Below, in pieces: positions 11,211 through 23,251 of a DNA stretch of 64,000 bases (the stretch's first letter is position 1; the number at the start of each line of letters is the position of its first letter). The notes below the pieces were generated by a model, which was not told the origin of the DNA, made no database searches, and saw only the letters and a program-made list of their open reading frames with translations. The DNA is taken from assembly GCA_001972305.1 (NCBI GenBank), contig BDDD01000318.1, positions 372,001-436,000 of the forward strand, written 5' to 3'. This stretch comes from Cephalotus follicularis. Taxonomy: Eukaryota; Streptophyta; Magnoliopsida; Oxalidales; Cephalotaceae. Made by a program: the position numbers and the translations under genes.

Positions 11211-11564
11211 TGTTCATGAAAGCTAAAGTGTTTGAGGCCCTTATCTGCGTGTGTAAAGTATATGTCATAAATGGTGACTCCTCCCAAACTGACTTGTTAT
11301 GGTAAATTCCTTTAAATTTTCAAATGGCTTCATTTGCAAGTTGTAATTATTTGAAAATTTTCAGTTTACCTTGGTATCCTGCAGCTCATTATGATTTTTA
11401 TGGTACGCAGGTGAAATACATATGTGATGTGATTATTGTCCCTTCAACATCAGAACTGAAGGCTTTTTTAAATACGGGATTCCAAAAGATGGCTCATTTT
11501 CTTGTTACAGGTTGAATTTAATTGAAGAAGCTAGGGTTTTCTGTTATTACAATTTTGGAACAAT
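11211..11564 (+). other. NFXL1 upstream region with 5'-UTR intron end
   Basis: This is AT-rich and non-coding. A CTTGTTACAG acceptor at 11501-11510 lies 54 bases before the NFXL1 ATG, consistent with a 5'-UTR intron. I see no clear core promoter. Confidence 0.4.
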
Positions 11565-12139
11565 ATGAGCTCTCAAGTGCCAAATGATAGAAGAGATAGG
11601 TCTAGAAGTCCTCCCCAAGTTGCACGTCAGGAGTGGATCCCTAGAGCATCCACCGTCTCTCTCGTCAATCCGATACCGAATGCAAATGATGGAACTGGTG
11701 GTGGTGGTGTTGGGGGACACTACAATCGTTATCATAACCATAGCCATACTCTTACTCCTCCTCCTCTCAATAATAAGGCTAGAGGCGGCAGTAATGGTAC
11801 CGGCAGGGGTCTTCTTAATCTTCATGCGAATCAGAAGAGGGACCCACAGAATGAGCATCAGGGAACAAAGGAGTTGAAAGATCCGAACTTGCCCAGCTTG
11901 TGCAAGAAATTCAGGAGAAGCTTACAAAGGGTACTGTGGAGTGCTTGATTTGTTATGATGTGGTGAGGAGGTCAGCTCCCATTTGGTCTTGTACCAGTTG
12001 TTACTCTATTTTCCATTTAAATTGTATTAAGAAATGGGCTCGGGCCCCCACTTCTGTTGATTTGTTGGCAGAGAAGAATCAGGGTTTCAATTGGCGATGC
12101 CCGGGTTGTCAATATGTGCAGCTTACCTCTTCCAAGTAG
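11565..12139 (+). pseudogene. NFXL1: NFXL1 (NF-X1-type zinc-finger protein), N-terminal part with frameshift and stop
   Basis: The ATG at 11565 opens a low-complexity, Gly/Asn/His-rich N-terminus (MSSQVPNDRRDRSRSPPQ) like that of plant NFXL1. At about 11898, after DPNLPSL, one base appears lost and the frame shifts; the family sequence resumes as [20 protein letters not shown]. The RING-like finger follows ([25 protein letters not shown]). A TAG at 12137-12139 replaces the Glu or similar residue after SSK. Plant NFXL1 is a nuclear regulator of salt, osmotic and defence responses and probable E3 ligase. The call rests on family recognition over most of the protein. Confidence 0.88.
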
Positions 12140-14183
12140 ATTCAGTATGTTTGCTTTTGTGGAAAGAGGCCTGACCCACCTTCTGATCTCTACTTGACAC
12201 CCCATTCATGTGGAGAAGTTTGTGGAAAGCCACTTGAGGGTAGAGTTTCGGTTGCCAGTGGGAGTAATGAAGATATTTTCCCTCATGTTTGTGTCTTGCA
12301 GTGCCACCCAGGTCCTTGTCCTCCTTGTAAGGCGTTTGCTCCACCACGCCCTTGTCCTTGTGGCAAGAAAGTAATAAGGACAAGATGCTCTGATCATAAA
12401 TATGTCCTTACTTGTGGGCATCGTTGCGATAAGCTTCTGGAATGTGGGCGTCAGCAGTGTGAGCTAATATGCCATGTGGGTGCTTGTGGCCCTTGCCAGG
12501 TTCCGCTCAACGCCTCATGCTTTTGCAAGAAAGAGAAGGAGGTTGTTCTCTGTGGGGACATGGCTGTGAAGGGTGAAGTGAAAGCAGAAGATGGTGTCTT
12601 TTCATGCAGTTCAACTTGTGGGAAGAAGCTTGGCTGTAGTAATCATGACTGTAATGAAATTTGCCATCTTGGTCCTTGTGGAGAGTGTCAGTTTATGCCA
12701 AGCAGGATCAAGTCATGCTATTGTGGAAAAACAACTCTGCTGCAGCAAAGGTAGAATTGTTTGGATCCTATTCCAGCATGTTCACAGATATGTGGAAAGT
12801 CCCTTCCTTGTGGGACACACCAGTGTAATCAGGTATGCCATGCTGGTGATTGTCCCCCTTGTTTGGCTCTTGTCACCCAAAAATGCCGTTGCATATCAAC
12901 TTCACAAACTGTGGAATGCTACAAAACCACAATGGAGAATGGGAAATTTACATGTGATAAGGTGTGTGGGCGGAAGAAGATATGTGGGAGGCACCGTTGT
13001 AGTGAACGGTGTTGCCCTCTATCTAACTCCAACAATTCTCTATCTGGGGATTGGGATCCACATTTTTGTCAAATGGCCTGTGGTAAGAAACTAAGGTGCG
13101 GTCAACATTCTTGTGGTTCATTATGTCATAGTGGACATTGCCCTCCCTGTCTGGAAACAATATTCACTGATTTGACTTGTGCATGTGGGAGAACATCAAT
13201 TCCTCCACCATTGCCTTGTGGTACGCCTCTTCCTTCATGTCAACTCCCATGTTCAGTTCCTCAGCCTTGTGGCCATTCTTCATCACATAGCTGCCACTTT
13301 GGAGACTGCCCTCCGTGTTCGGTGCCTATAGCAAAGGAATGTGTCGGTGGACATGTGGTTCTCAGGAACATACCTTGTGGATCTAAGGATATCAGATGTA
13401 ACAAGCTCTATGGGAAGACCAGGCAGTGTGGTATGCATGCATGTGGCAGAACTTGTCAACCACCGCCTTGTGATACTACATGTGGAACCGAACCAGGTTT
13501 AAAGGCGTCTTGTGGGCAGAAATGTGGTGCTCCTAGGAGAGAATACAGGCATACTTGTACTGCACCTTGTCACCCTTTTGCTCTTTGTCCAGACATAAGA
13601 TGTGAGTTTCCTATCACAATCAGTTGTTCTTGTGGCCGGCTTACGGCAACTGTTTCTTGTGATGCTGGAGGGAGCAATAGTGGCTTTAATTCTGATACTG
13701 TTCATGAAGCTTCTATCGTCCACAAGTTACCAGTACCACTTCAACCAGTTTCGCCTGGGAAGAAGATAGCTCTTGGACAGAGGAAGCTTATGTGTGATGA
13801 CGAATGTGCTAAGCTGGAGCGGAAGCGGGTTCTTGCAGATGCTTTTGATATCACGCAACCTAACTTGGATGCTCTTCGTTTTGGTGAGAGTTCTGTTGTA
13901 TCTGAGTTGGTAGTAGACCTGTACCGGCATGATCCGAAGTGGGTGCTAGCTGTGGAGGAGAGATGCAAGTACTTGGTACTTGGAAAGAGTAGAGGAACAA
14001 CAAGCAATCTTAAGGTTCATGTTTTCTGTCCAATGCTGAAGGATAAGAGAGATGCAATAAGGGTGATAGCTGAGAGGTGGAAGCTTGCAATTAGTGCTTC
14101 CGGTTGGGAGCCAAAGCGTTTCATTGTGGTTCATGTTACACCTAAATCTAAAGCTCCACCTCGTGTTATTGGAGTTAAGGGTT
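12140..14183 (+). pseudogene. NFXL1: NFXL1, NF-X1 zinc-finger core, one nonsense codon, cut by an LTR element
   Basis: In frame after the TAG at 12137, this reads IQYVCFCGKRPDPPSDLYLT and a long series of NF-X1 fingers (repeats such as CGxHxC, CHxGxCPPC). A second TAG at 12752-12754 sits where Gln is expected. The frame then stays open to 14183 through FTDLTCACGRTSIPPPLPCG and an R3H-like segment (CDDECAKLERKRVLADAFDI, DPKWVLAVEERCKYLVLG). Two likely zinc ligands are Tyr: codons 13409-13411 (CNKLYGKT) and 13544-13546 (REYRHTC). The reading ends VIGVKG at the GGGTT target duplication and resumes at 23252. Confidence 0.9.
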
Positions 14184-15649
14184 TGTAACGCCCCGAATTT
14201 CATAAATAATTATTATGATATTGTTGCGTGTACGGTTGTAATAAAACCGATAGAGGCCTGGAGTAATAAAAAGGCATTACGCATTTAAGCCGTAATCATG
14301 CTGGTCAAGACGACTAATAAAACCTATTTTTACCGCGCAACAATAAAGCCCAAATGTTCGCATTTTTATTGCGATTAGTTTGGTGGTCGTTTGGATAATT
14401 TATGTCGCGATTTGCGGAAAAATCGGGATTCATACCTTAGTATTTTACCAGAAAATACTGAGGAAGCAAATTAATAAAAGAAGAAGGGGGAGACACGGGT
14501 GCATAGCGTGCCCGTGCGAAGAACCTGCAGACGAGAGAGGGAGAGAGAGACCGGGTGAGACAGCGGGAGAGAGAGGGAGAGAGGGCACCGTAGATGACGT
14601 CGGAGCCAGCCACGTGACCGGGAGAGGACGGTGGACCACCCAGGCACACCTACCACCGGTAAGCTCTTCCCCCTTCCCCTCTTCTCTTCTTTTTCTTCTT
14701 CTCCCCGCCACTGTCGCGCCTCTTCCCGGCGTTTCCCGGCACCGTTAGCGTCGCGGATGGCGTGGGTTTTGGTGTAGATGGCTAGCTCTTGCCATTTTGA
14801 GCACCGGTGAGGCGTGATTTGGCAGGAATTGGCGGGAATGGGTTGATTGAGTCGACTCAGCGAGTTGACTCACTGCCGCCTGAGACCGCGCGTTTGGCGC
14901 TGAGTGTCGGCGAGTCACGAGCAATGACGCGTAGGGCTGGTGAATGTGGGGTGTTTTTGGGTGGTGATCGGACCTGTTGAGGTCCGGCGAGTCGACTCAG
15001 TGAGTCGTAACTCGCTCCGGCCGTGGCGCCGCGTTCGGCGCCGATTCCTGGCGAGTCTTGACCGGTTTTGAGTAGACCGTTCAATGTGGAACCCGTTGAT
15101 GGGTGTTTCACCGCCTGGTGTGTCAGTCGGAATCCGGCCGGCGTTTCGGCGACGGAAATATTTTGTGTGTCGAACATGACGGAAATGTGTTGTATGTGCA
15201 GTGTGTGAGTGGCAATTGGTTTTGGCATTGAGGGGCTGGATCAATCGACAAGAACCGGCTTCGGTTCAACGGTTATCGAAAAGGTTCGGCAATTAAACGT
15301 GCAACTCGACTGTACGGTTGTTACTGCTGTAACAGGTTGGGGAAGCTATACATGCAAGTTTGAGTTCAATAATATTGTAATGCCATTGATGAAATTCATG
15401 GTTTGCGGATTTTGAATTGTGTGACTGTGTTAGGGTTACTGTGAGTAGTTAACCTATAGTGCATATCGTGTCGTAGAATGATTGTGGACTGTGGATTATG
15501 GATTGTGTGACTGTGTTAGGGTTGCTATGAATAGTTAACCCATCCTGAATATTGTGTTTTATAATGATTGTAGATTAGATTGCATGTGTTGTATGCTTGA
15601 ACTCTATTGGTTTTGAGGCGTGTTGAAGGAACCGTGTTTTGGTTCGCTT

Positions 15650-15952
15650 AACCGTCGACGCTTAGGAAAGAAGCGTCGACGCTATGGATTGTTATACGGA
15701 CAATGAGTTATGATCCGCGATAAACGTCGATGCCTACAGGAAACGTCGACGCCATGATTCGTTGTGTGTGAGAATGGACACGTGTGCCGTTGACGCCTGA
15801 GGTTCCTACCTCAGAGCATCGACGCCAAAGGGATGAGATGTTGACGCGTAAAGTTTCTGGTTGGAAGCGTTGACACTAAGAGTTAAGCGACGACGCTTAA
15901 GTGACTGGGTTGAACATTAACGCCTATATGGTACATGTTGACGCGAATAGAG
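15650..15952 (+). repeat. TCGACGCC motif array, 5' LTR
   Basis: About eleven units related to GCGTCGACGCC occur here, among them ACCGTCGACGCTT, AGCGTCGACGCT, AACGTCGACGCC, CCGTTGACGCC, GCATCGACGCC and TGTTGACGCG. Spacing is 15-40 bases with unrelated spacers. The 3' LTR copy is at about 21622-21852. Confidence 0.8.
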
Positions 15953-16389
15953 CTCGTTTGCATTTTGAGCATATGTTTGCATTGCATACTGTTATGGATT
16001 GAAATGTATATAATTGCTAAAGTGTTTGTCATTTTAGACAATGGGATTATGGTTTAGTTATAACCAATATTTCGTATGAAATGTTATATTTCAAATATTG
16101 AAATGAGATTTCAAAGGATTGATACATATTTTGAGTAAATATGTTTTGGGCAAGTACTTTATTTTATATAAACTACTTGATGACTGTTTTGGAAAGGACT
16201 ATTTTGTATACATCTATATGCATGGATATGATTTCAAGCGTTTATGAAAATATAGACTACTTGAAACATAATTGATAGGATTGTTTGATTGTTGAGCTTT
16301 CCTAGCACCACGGGACGGTTAGCCATGTGCTTTCCTAGCTCGGGGCCGGTTAGCATCACTGATCGATTGACTATGATGGGAATTCCATA

Positions 16390-16750
16390 TTAGTTATTAA
16401 ACACGGAGTGTAAGTAACTAGGAGTTCATATGTGTTAGCTACTAAACACGGAGTGGAAGTAGCTAGGGTTTCCCATATTGTGGTTACTAAACGCAGAGCG
16501 GAAGTAACCGGGCTACTAAACACGGAGTGGAAGTAGCCAGGGACTCCCACCTTCGGCAGTTACTAAATGCAAAGCGGAAGTAACTGGGTTACTAAACACA
16601 GAGTGGAAGTAACTGGGTGCTAAACACAGAGTGGAAGTATCTCTGGAGTGACTGATTGATCGTTGTGGCAGTTACTAAACACAGAGCGGAAGTAACCGGG
16701 GGTCTAAACACAGAGAGGAAGTGACCGGGTGCTAAACACTGGGTGGAAGC
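16390..16750 (+). repeat. Tandem TAAACACRGAGYGGAAGTA units in the 5' LTR
   Basis: Around ten imperfect copies of TACTAAACACGGAGTGGAAG follow one another at roughly 25-60-base spacing. The 3' LTR (22300-22545) has fewer copies, so the array has changed in number since insertion. Confidence 0.75.
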
Positions 16751-17464
16751 ATCCCCGCATAGAATGTTGTCCGTGGTGACATGATTGATTGACCGTGTTG
16801 GTTGTTTGTCCGTTGTGACATGTTTTACTGGATTGTTGGCCCGTTGAGGCATAATTGATGGTTTGTTCGGTCCTTTAAGGACATGTTTGTGACTTGTCCG
16901 CTGAGGACAAGACCGTGATTGTGTTGGTGTAGCCCTAACGGGTTGCACCTTTACTGTGAATATGCATATATAGATACATATATGTATATACTGTTATATA
17001 TACCATACTGCATCACTGTGCATTCATACATGACATGCATTATCATTGAAACCGAACTGTATTTATACTTAGCCGAGTGAGGACAAAGGCTAACCCCCTA
17101 CAATTTCAGATTGATTTCAGGTTGATGCAGCGGATTGTTACCGTTGAGCTCCATGGAACGAATGGAGTTTTATGTTTTTTTTTTACTTTTGAGAAATGTT
17201 AATGGATCATTGTAATAAATGAATTGATGTATTGATGTATATTGTTCACGCTCCGTTTGTGGGCAGTTAACTTTGATGATGTTTATTGTTGTAGCATGTA
17301 GTATGGGATGCATATTACGTTATAATTTGGCTTATATTTAAATGCTTCCGCAAGTTGTTTATGGCATTGGAAAGTTTTAAATTTATGGTAAATTGCATAA
17401 GCCAGATTTATATGTTGATTGCCACCACTATATATGTCGGTTGTGAAACGGGGTGTGACAACAG

Positions 17465-17476
17465 TGGTATCAGAGC
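17465..17476 (+). other. Primer-binding site, tRNA-iMet
   Basis: TGGTATCAGAGC lies four bases after the 5' LTR. Confidence 0.85.
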
Positions 17477-17576
17477 ATATATCCATTTATATGCTTAGCT
17501 TGGATAAGTTCCTTGGCAATTAACGAATTTTTTCCTTGAGATGATTACTAATGACATCTTTTCCATATAGGAACAA

Positions 17577-18740
17577 ATGGACAGAAGGAGAACACGTGCG
17601 AGAGCTAGAGCCGCTGAGGCAGATGCTCCCCGGGAAACTAGTGTTCCGCATCTGGTGAATGTTCCCCTAATTGAAAATGAAAGAAGGGATCCGATGGATC
17701 ATATGGCCGATTACTTTCAGTAGCAGATGACTGCTAATGCAACTAACATGGAGGAGATGCGGCGATTGTACGCCCAAGCTCAGCCGCGAGGTATGGCTCC
17801 TGACCAGGGTGTATATCACGAGGGAGGTCAGTTTGGAAGGAACCTTGAAATGTTTATGAGACAGAATCTACCCAGTTTCAGAGGAGAGTTGGATGCTACC
17901 ATTGCTGAGAGGTGGTTACAGTATCTAGAAAAGATCTTTGAAGTGATGGATTGCACCGACAGCCAAAAATTGAAGTTTGCAGTATATCGACTCTGGGGTG
18001 AGGCCATCCACTGGTGGGAGATGGTCAAGGCAAAGTGGGAGTTAGCTGGACTCGACGGTACATGGGAATGGTTCCAAAGGGAGTTCCTTGACACTTATGT
18101 ACCTCGAATTGAACAAGAACGGAGAGAGACGGAACTCCTGGAGCTGTGACAAAGAGAGATGACTGTGGCCGAATACCAGGCCAGGTTTATGGAGCTAGCC
18201 AGACACTCAGCCTATCTGGTAGCCGATGAAGAAAAGAAGATTCGGAGGTTCTTAAGAGGCCTGCGACCGGATCTTCGGTCAAAGATTAGAGTGATGGAAT
18301 TGGGGACTTTTGTACAAGTCGCTCAAAAGGCGAGATTGCTAGAGAGTATCCAAAATGAAGACCGAGCTGAGAGGGCTCATGTGCAACAGAACAGACAGGC
18401 CCTCACACAGTCTAGACCAGCTCCATCGAAAATGTAGGGTAGTGGTTCTCTGACAAAATCATCGAAGAACAGACTTTGACAGACCACTACTCAGGGTACT
18501 CCTAGTCAGGGGAGTAATGCTAGATCGGAAGCTTGTTCTCATTGTGGCCGTAAAAGCCATCAGCTGGAAGATTGTTGGTTGAAAAATGGGTTGTGCATGA
18601 AGTGCGGAGCATCTGACCATTTTGCGAGGGTTTGTCCTAATAGGCAAGCGACAGTGCCGACTGGGCCTGCAAGTGGTAGTAACGCTGCAGCTAGACCTTC
18701 ACAGTGGAGGGATACCGATAAAAGCATCATAAGAGGTAAG
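17577..18740 (+). pseudogene. gag: Gag of the non-autonomous element
   Basis: The ATG at 17577 opens MDRRRTRARARAAEADAPRE. A stop near 17721 interrupts, then the Retrotrans_gag core follows: GGQFGRNLEMFMRQNLPSF, WLQYLEKIFEVMDCTDSQKL, GEAIHWWEMVKAKW and WFQREFLDTYVP, then MTVAEYQARFMELARHSAYL after another stop near 18148. Two CCHC zinc knuckles close it: CSHCGRKSHQLEDCW near 18538 and CMKCGASDHFARVCP near 18596. At least four stops are present, so this copy is dead. GKAFALT near 18735 resembles the usual start of pol, but pol does not follow. Confidence 0.85.
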
Positions 18741-20344
18741 GCCTTTGCTCTTACTTTTACAGCTTACTTATATTGTCCAAAGTACATCATATCGTTATTG
18801 ATCGTAACCGTATTGATTAGATGGTTATGGATAGCTAGTGTATTGTTATCGATTGTATCGTATCGTTATGGGCATTTATGAAACGGATAGTGATTGAATG
18901 AACCGTTATTGAGCGGTTAGTGATCGTAAGGACCGTCGTTGAACGGATAGTGGTTGTATGGACGACAAATGGTTATGGACCATGAACGGATATTATTGTA
19001 AATAGATATGGAGGGAATGGTTGTGGATATCGAATTGCGATATGGATTTGTATATTATGAAATGGTATTACATGCACCTTACTTGATTGTTATCACCTAT
19101 ATTTATTGCATCCCCATTCCATTGATTTTGTATATTGTGCATAGCCTTTGGTTGCTGACCTGTTTCATTGAAATGGAGGGGGTCAGGTTCAGGTTCAGAT
19201 GACAGCTATAGTGATTAGCCAGGACAGGCGCAGGGTAAGAAATTATATTTCTCCAGCCTATCTTGTATTATGTGAATAAAGTAAGGGAACTGATGTTTTG
19301 AGGCTTGTTATTTTACATTATATGACCTGCCGGCTTGTGGCAGTGCGAGAATATAAATGTGTGTTGATGTATTGGACCTGCCGGCATGTGGCAATACATC
19401 ATTTGATCGATGTATGATATTATTGGATATGATCAGACCCATCATTTGAGGTTTTGACGTGATTATCCTTCGCATGCATATGGTATTATTGGATATGATC
19501 AAGCCCATCATTGTGGGTATTGAAAGGATTATCCTTCGCATGCAAACGATATATTTGATTTAGTTGTGATGTAGTCTGGTGTGGGCGGAGCCCCCAGCAT
19601 GTAGATTGTGATGGGATATGAGGGTTAAACCCCAAAACATATAAACTGTGGTTTATCAGGTGGCATGAAATCCGATAAACGAATACTTCATGCTAAAATT
19701 TTGAGAAATCCTAAGAGTATGATTTTTGATGGATTCATCACTGAGAATCTAGAATGATGATTCGGATCTAAATTGTGGTTTATTGAGGGCTGAGCCCATT
19801 TATGACTATTGGTTCCACCTTCGGGAGTGTGAATATATAAATTGTGTTTTCTTTACAGGGGGCATAGTCCGATAAACGAATACTTCATGCCCGATTTTTG
19901 GGAGATTATAAGAGATGAAATGTATCAATTGATTATTCCGTTGATGTGATATGATTGATAAAGTGGTAATTGGAGTTATTTGAAGTTGGGGAATAATAAT
20001 ATGTGATATGTTGGGTTCTTGGAGACCCAGTGATATGGATATAGTACGGTTACATATCGAACGGATACAGATTGTACGGTTACGGAATGTACGGTCATAA
20101 ACCATATGACTATGGAACGTATGATTATGAATGGTTTGATGTGGATGAGCTGTGGTCACAAGCCTATCGCTCCAGTTTTCCGTACATCCGGCGATTAACA
20201 AGATGTATCGAGATCTGAAGCTCGATATGGGTGGAAGTGTGATGGTAATACCATGGGCTTGGAAAGCCACTTAGAACGTGAGGAAAAGTGAAGGCATTCT
20301 ACCTTCACATGTTTAATTTAGGGAATCTCGGGACGAGATTTCTT
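18741..20344 (+). other. Non-coding spacer where pol would be expected
   Basis: No protease, RT, RNase H or integrase motif is found on either strand. The sequence is AT-rich with short duplications: a roughly 65-bp unit (TATTATTGGATATGATCA to TTATCCTTCGCATGCA) occurs twice between 19417 and 19548, and GACCTGCCGGC-TGTGGCA occurs twice at 19325-19395. Confidence 0.7.
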
Positions 20345-20358
20345 TAAGGAGGCGAGGA
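20345..20358 (+). other. Polypurine tract
   Basis: AAGGAGGCGAGGA directly precedes the TGTAACG start of the 3' LTR. Confidence 0.7.
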
Positions 20359-20707
20359 TGTAACGCCCCAAATTTCATAAATAATTATTATGAAATTGGT
20401 GCGTGTACGGTTGTAATAAAACCGATAGAGGCCCGGAGTAATAAAAAAGGCATTACGCATTTAAGCCGTAATCATGCTGGTCAAGACGGCTAATAAAACC
20501 TATTTTTAATGCGCGATAATAAAGCCCAAATGTTCGAATTTTTATTGCGATTATTTTGGTGGTCGTTTGGATAATTTATGTCGCGATTTGCGAAAAAATC
20601 AGGACCCATACCTTAGTATTTTACCAGAAAATACTAAGGAGGAAGCAAATTAATAAAAGAAGAAGGGGGAGACACGGGCGCATAGCGCGCCCGTGCGAAG
20701 AACCTGC

Positions 20708-20743
<36 letters not shown>

Positions 20744-23251
20744 GAGAGACAGCGGGAGAGAGAGGGAGAGAAAGCGCCGGAGCCAGCCACGTGACCGGGA
20801 GAGGACAGCGGACCACCCAGGCATGCCTACCGCCGGTAAGCTCTTCCCCCTTCCCCTCTTTTCTCTTCCTTTTCTTCTTCTCCCACCCACTGTCGCGCCT
20901 CTTCCCGGCGTTTCCCAGCGCCGTTAGCGTCGCGGATGGCGTGGTTTTGGTGTAGATGGCTAGCTCTTGCCATTTTGAGCACCGGTGAGGCGTGATTTAG
21001 CCAGAATCGGCCGGAATGGCTTGACTGAGTTGACTCAGCGAGTCGACTCACTGTCGCCTGAGACCGCGCGTTTGGCGCCGAGTCTCGGCGAGTCACGGGC
21101 AATGATGAGTAGGGCTGGTGAATGTGGGGTGTTTTGGGGTGGTGATCGGACCTGTTCAGGTCCGGTGAGTCAACTCAGTGAGTCGTAACTCGCTGCCGGT
21201 CGTGGCGCGGCATTCGGCGCTGATTCCCGGTGAGTCTTGACTGCTTTTGAGTAGACCATTCAATGTGGAACCCGTTGATGGGTGTTTCACCGCATGGTTG
21301 TGTCGGTCGGAATCTGGCCTGCGTTTCGGTGACGAAAATGTTTTGTGTATCGAACATGACGGAAATGTGTTCTATGTGCAGTGTGTGAGTGGCAATTGGT
21401 TTTGGCATTGAGGGACTGGATAATTCGACAAGAACCGGCTTCGTTTCAACGGTTATCGAAAAGGTTCGGCAATTGAATGTGCAACTCGACTGTATGGTTG
21501 TTACTGTTGTAACAGGTAGGGGAAGCTATACATGCAAGTTTGAGTTCAATAATATTGTAATGCCATTGATGAAATGCATGGTTTGCGGATTGTGAATTGT
21601 GTGCCTGTGTTAGGGTTACTGTCGCGATAAACGTCGACGCCTACAGGAAACGTCGACGCCATGATTCGTTGTGTGTGAGAATGGACACGTGTGCCGTTGA
21701 CGCCTGAGGTTCCTACCTCAGAGCATCAACGCCAAAGGGATGAGATGTTGACGCGTAAAGTTTCTGGTTGGAAGCGTTGACACTAAGAGTTAAGTGACGA
21801 CGCTCAAGTGACTGGGTTGAACATTAACGCCTATATGGTACATGTTGACGCGAATAGAGCTCGTTTGCATTGCATACTGTTATGGATTGAAATGTATATA
21901 ATTGCTAAAGTGTTTGTCATTTTAGACAATGGGATTATGGTTTAGTTATAACCAATATTTCATCTGAAATGTTATATTTCATCTGAAATGTTATATTTCA
22001 AATATTGAAATGAGATTTCAAAGGATTGATACATATTTTGAGTAAATATGTTTTGGGCAAGTACTTTATTTTATATAAACTACTTGATGACTGTTGTGGA
22101 AAGGACTATTTTGTATACATCTATATGCATGGATATGATTTCAAGCGTTTATCAAAAATATAGACTACTTGAAACATAATTGACAGGATTGTTTGATTGT
22201 TGAGCTTTCCTAGCACCACGGGACGGTTAGCCATGTGCTTTCCTAGCTCGGGGCCGGTTAGCATCACTGATCGATTGACTATGATGGGAATTCCATATTA
22301 GTTATTAAACACGGAGTGTAAGTAACTAGGAGTTCATATGTGTTAGCCACTAAATACGGAGTGGAAGTAGCTAGGGTTTCTCATATTGTGGTTACTAAAC
22401 GCAGAGCGGAAGTAACCGGGCTACTAAACACGGAGTGGAAGTAGCCACGGACTCCTACCTCCGGCAGTTACTAAACGCAGATCGGAAGTAACCGCGTTGC
22501 TAAACACAGAGTGGAAGTGACCGGGTGCTAAACACTGAGTGGAAGCATCCCCGCATAGAATGGTGTCCGTGGTGACATGATTGATTGACCGTGTTGGTTG
22601 TTTGTCCGTTGTGACATGTTTTACTGGATTGTTGGCCCGTTGAGGCATAACTGATGGTTTGTTCGGTCCTTTAAGGACATGTTTGTGACTGGTCCGCTGA
22701 GGACATGACCGTGATTGTGTTGGTGTAACCCTAACGGGTTGCACCTTTACTGTGAATATGCATATATAGATACATATATGTATATACTGTTATATATACC
22801 GTACTGCATCACTGTGCATTCATACATGACATGCATTATCATTGAAACTGAACTATATTTATACTTAGCCGAGTGAGGACAAAGGCTAACTCCCTACAAT
22901 TTCAGATTAATTTCAGGTTGATGCAGCGGATTGTTACCGTTGAGCTCCATGGAGCGAATGGAGTTTTATGTTGTTTTTACTTTTGAGAAATGTTAATGGA
23001 TCATTATAATAAATGAATCGATGTATTGATGTATATTGTTCACGCTCCGTTTGTGGGCAGTTAATTTTGATGTTTATTGTTGTTGCATGTAGTATGCGAT
23101 GCATGTTACGTTATAAGCCGGCTTATATTTAAATGCTTTCGCAAGTTGTTTATGGCATTGGAAAGTTTTAAATTTATGGTAAATTGCATAAGCCGGATTT
23201 ATATGTTGATTGCCACCACTATATATGTCGGTTGTGAAACGGGGTGTGACA
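20359..23251 (+). mobile_element. 3' LTR of the gag-only element
   Basis: It begins TGTAACGCCCC and ends GGGGTGTGACA, 2893 bp. It matches the 5' LTR along its length with scattered substitutions. It lacks the segment equivalent to about 15425-15715 and has a longer GA microsatellite (about 20714-20740). The motif array is at 21622-21852. Confidence 0.88.

Larger units (their letters stand above)
14184..17460 (+). mobile_element. 5' LTR of the gag-only element
   Basis: It runs from TGTAACGCCC to GGGGTGTGACA. Along it lie a purine-rich GA stretch (14520-14590), a CT-rich stretch (14670-14705), a CpG-rich block (14880-15100), the TCGACGCC motif array (15650-15952), and tandem TACTAAACAC-GAGTGGAAGTA units (16390-16750). 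GTGACATG/TTGTCCG repeats lie at 16770-16920. Its length (3.3 kb) is at the long end for plant LTRs. Confidence 0.88.
14184..23251 (+). mobile_element. Gag-only Ty3/gypsy-like LTR retrotransposon, 9.07 kb, inside NFXL1
   Basis: The element begins TGTAACGCCCCG and ends CGGGGTGTGACA, flanked by the 5-bp duplication GGGTT (14179-14183 and 23252-23256). Order: 5' LTR (3277 bp), tRNA-iMet primer site, gag with two zinc knuckles, about 1.6 kb of non-coding spacer, polypurine tract, 3' LTR (2893 bp). No protease, RT, RNase H or integrase is visible on either strand, so it must have been moved in trans. The LTRs are very similar, but the 3' copy lacks about 290 bp present at 15425-15715 and some tandem units. 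Confidence 0.9.

Noticed and set aside
14380-14748. Arg/Gly/Glu-rich frame repeated at 20556-20927
   Set aside because: It lies at the same place in both LTRs and comes from GA/CT-rich DNA; no sign of a conserved protein.
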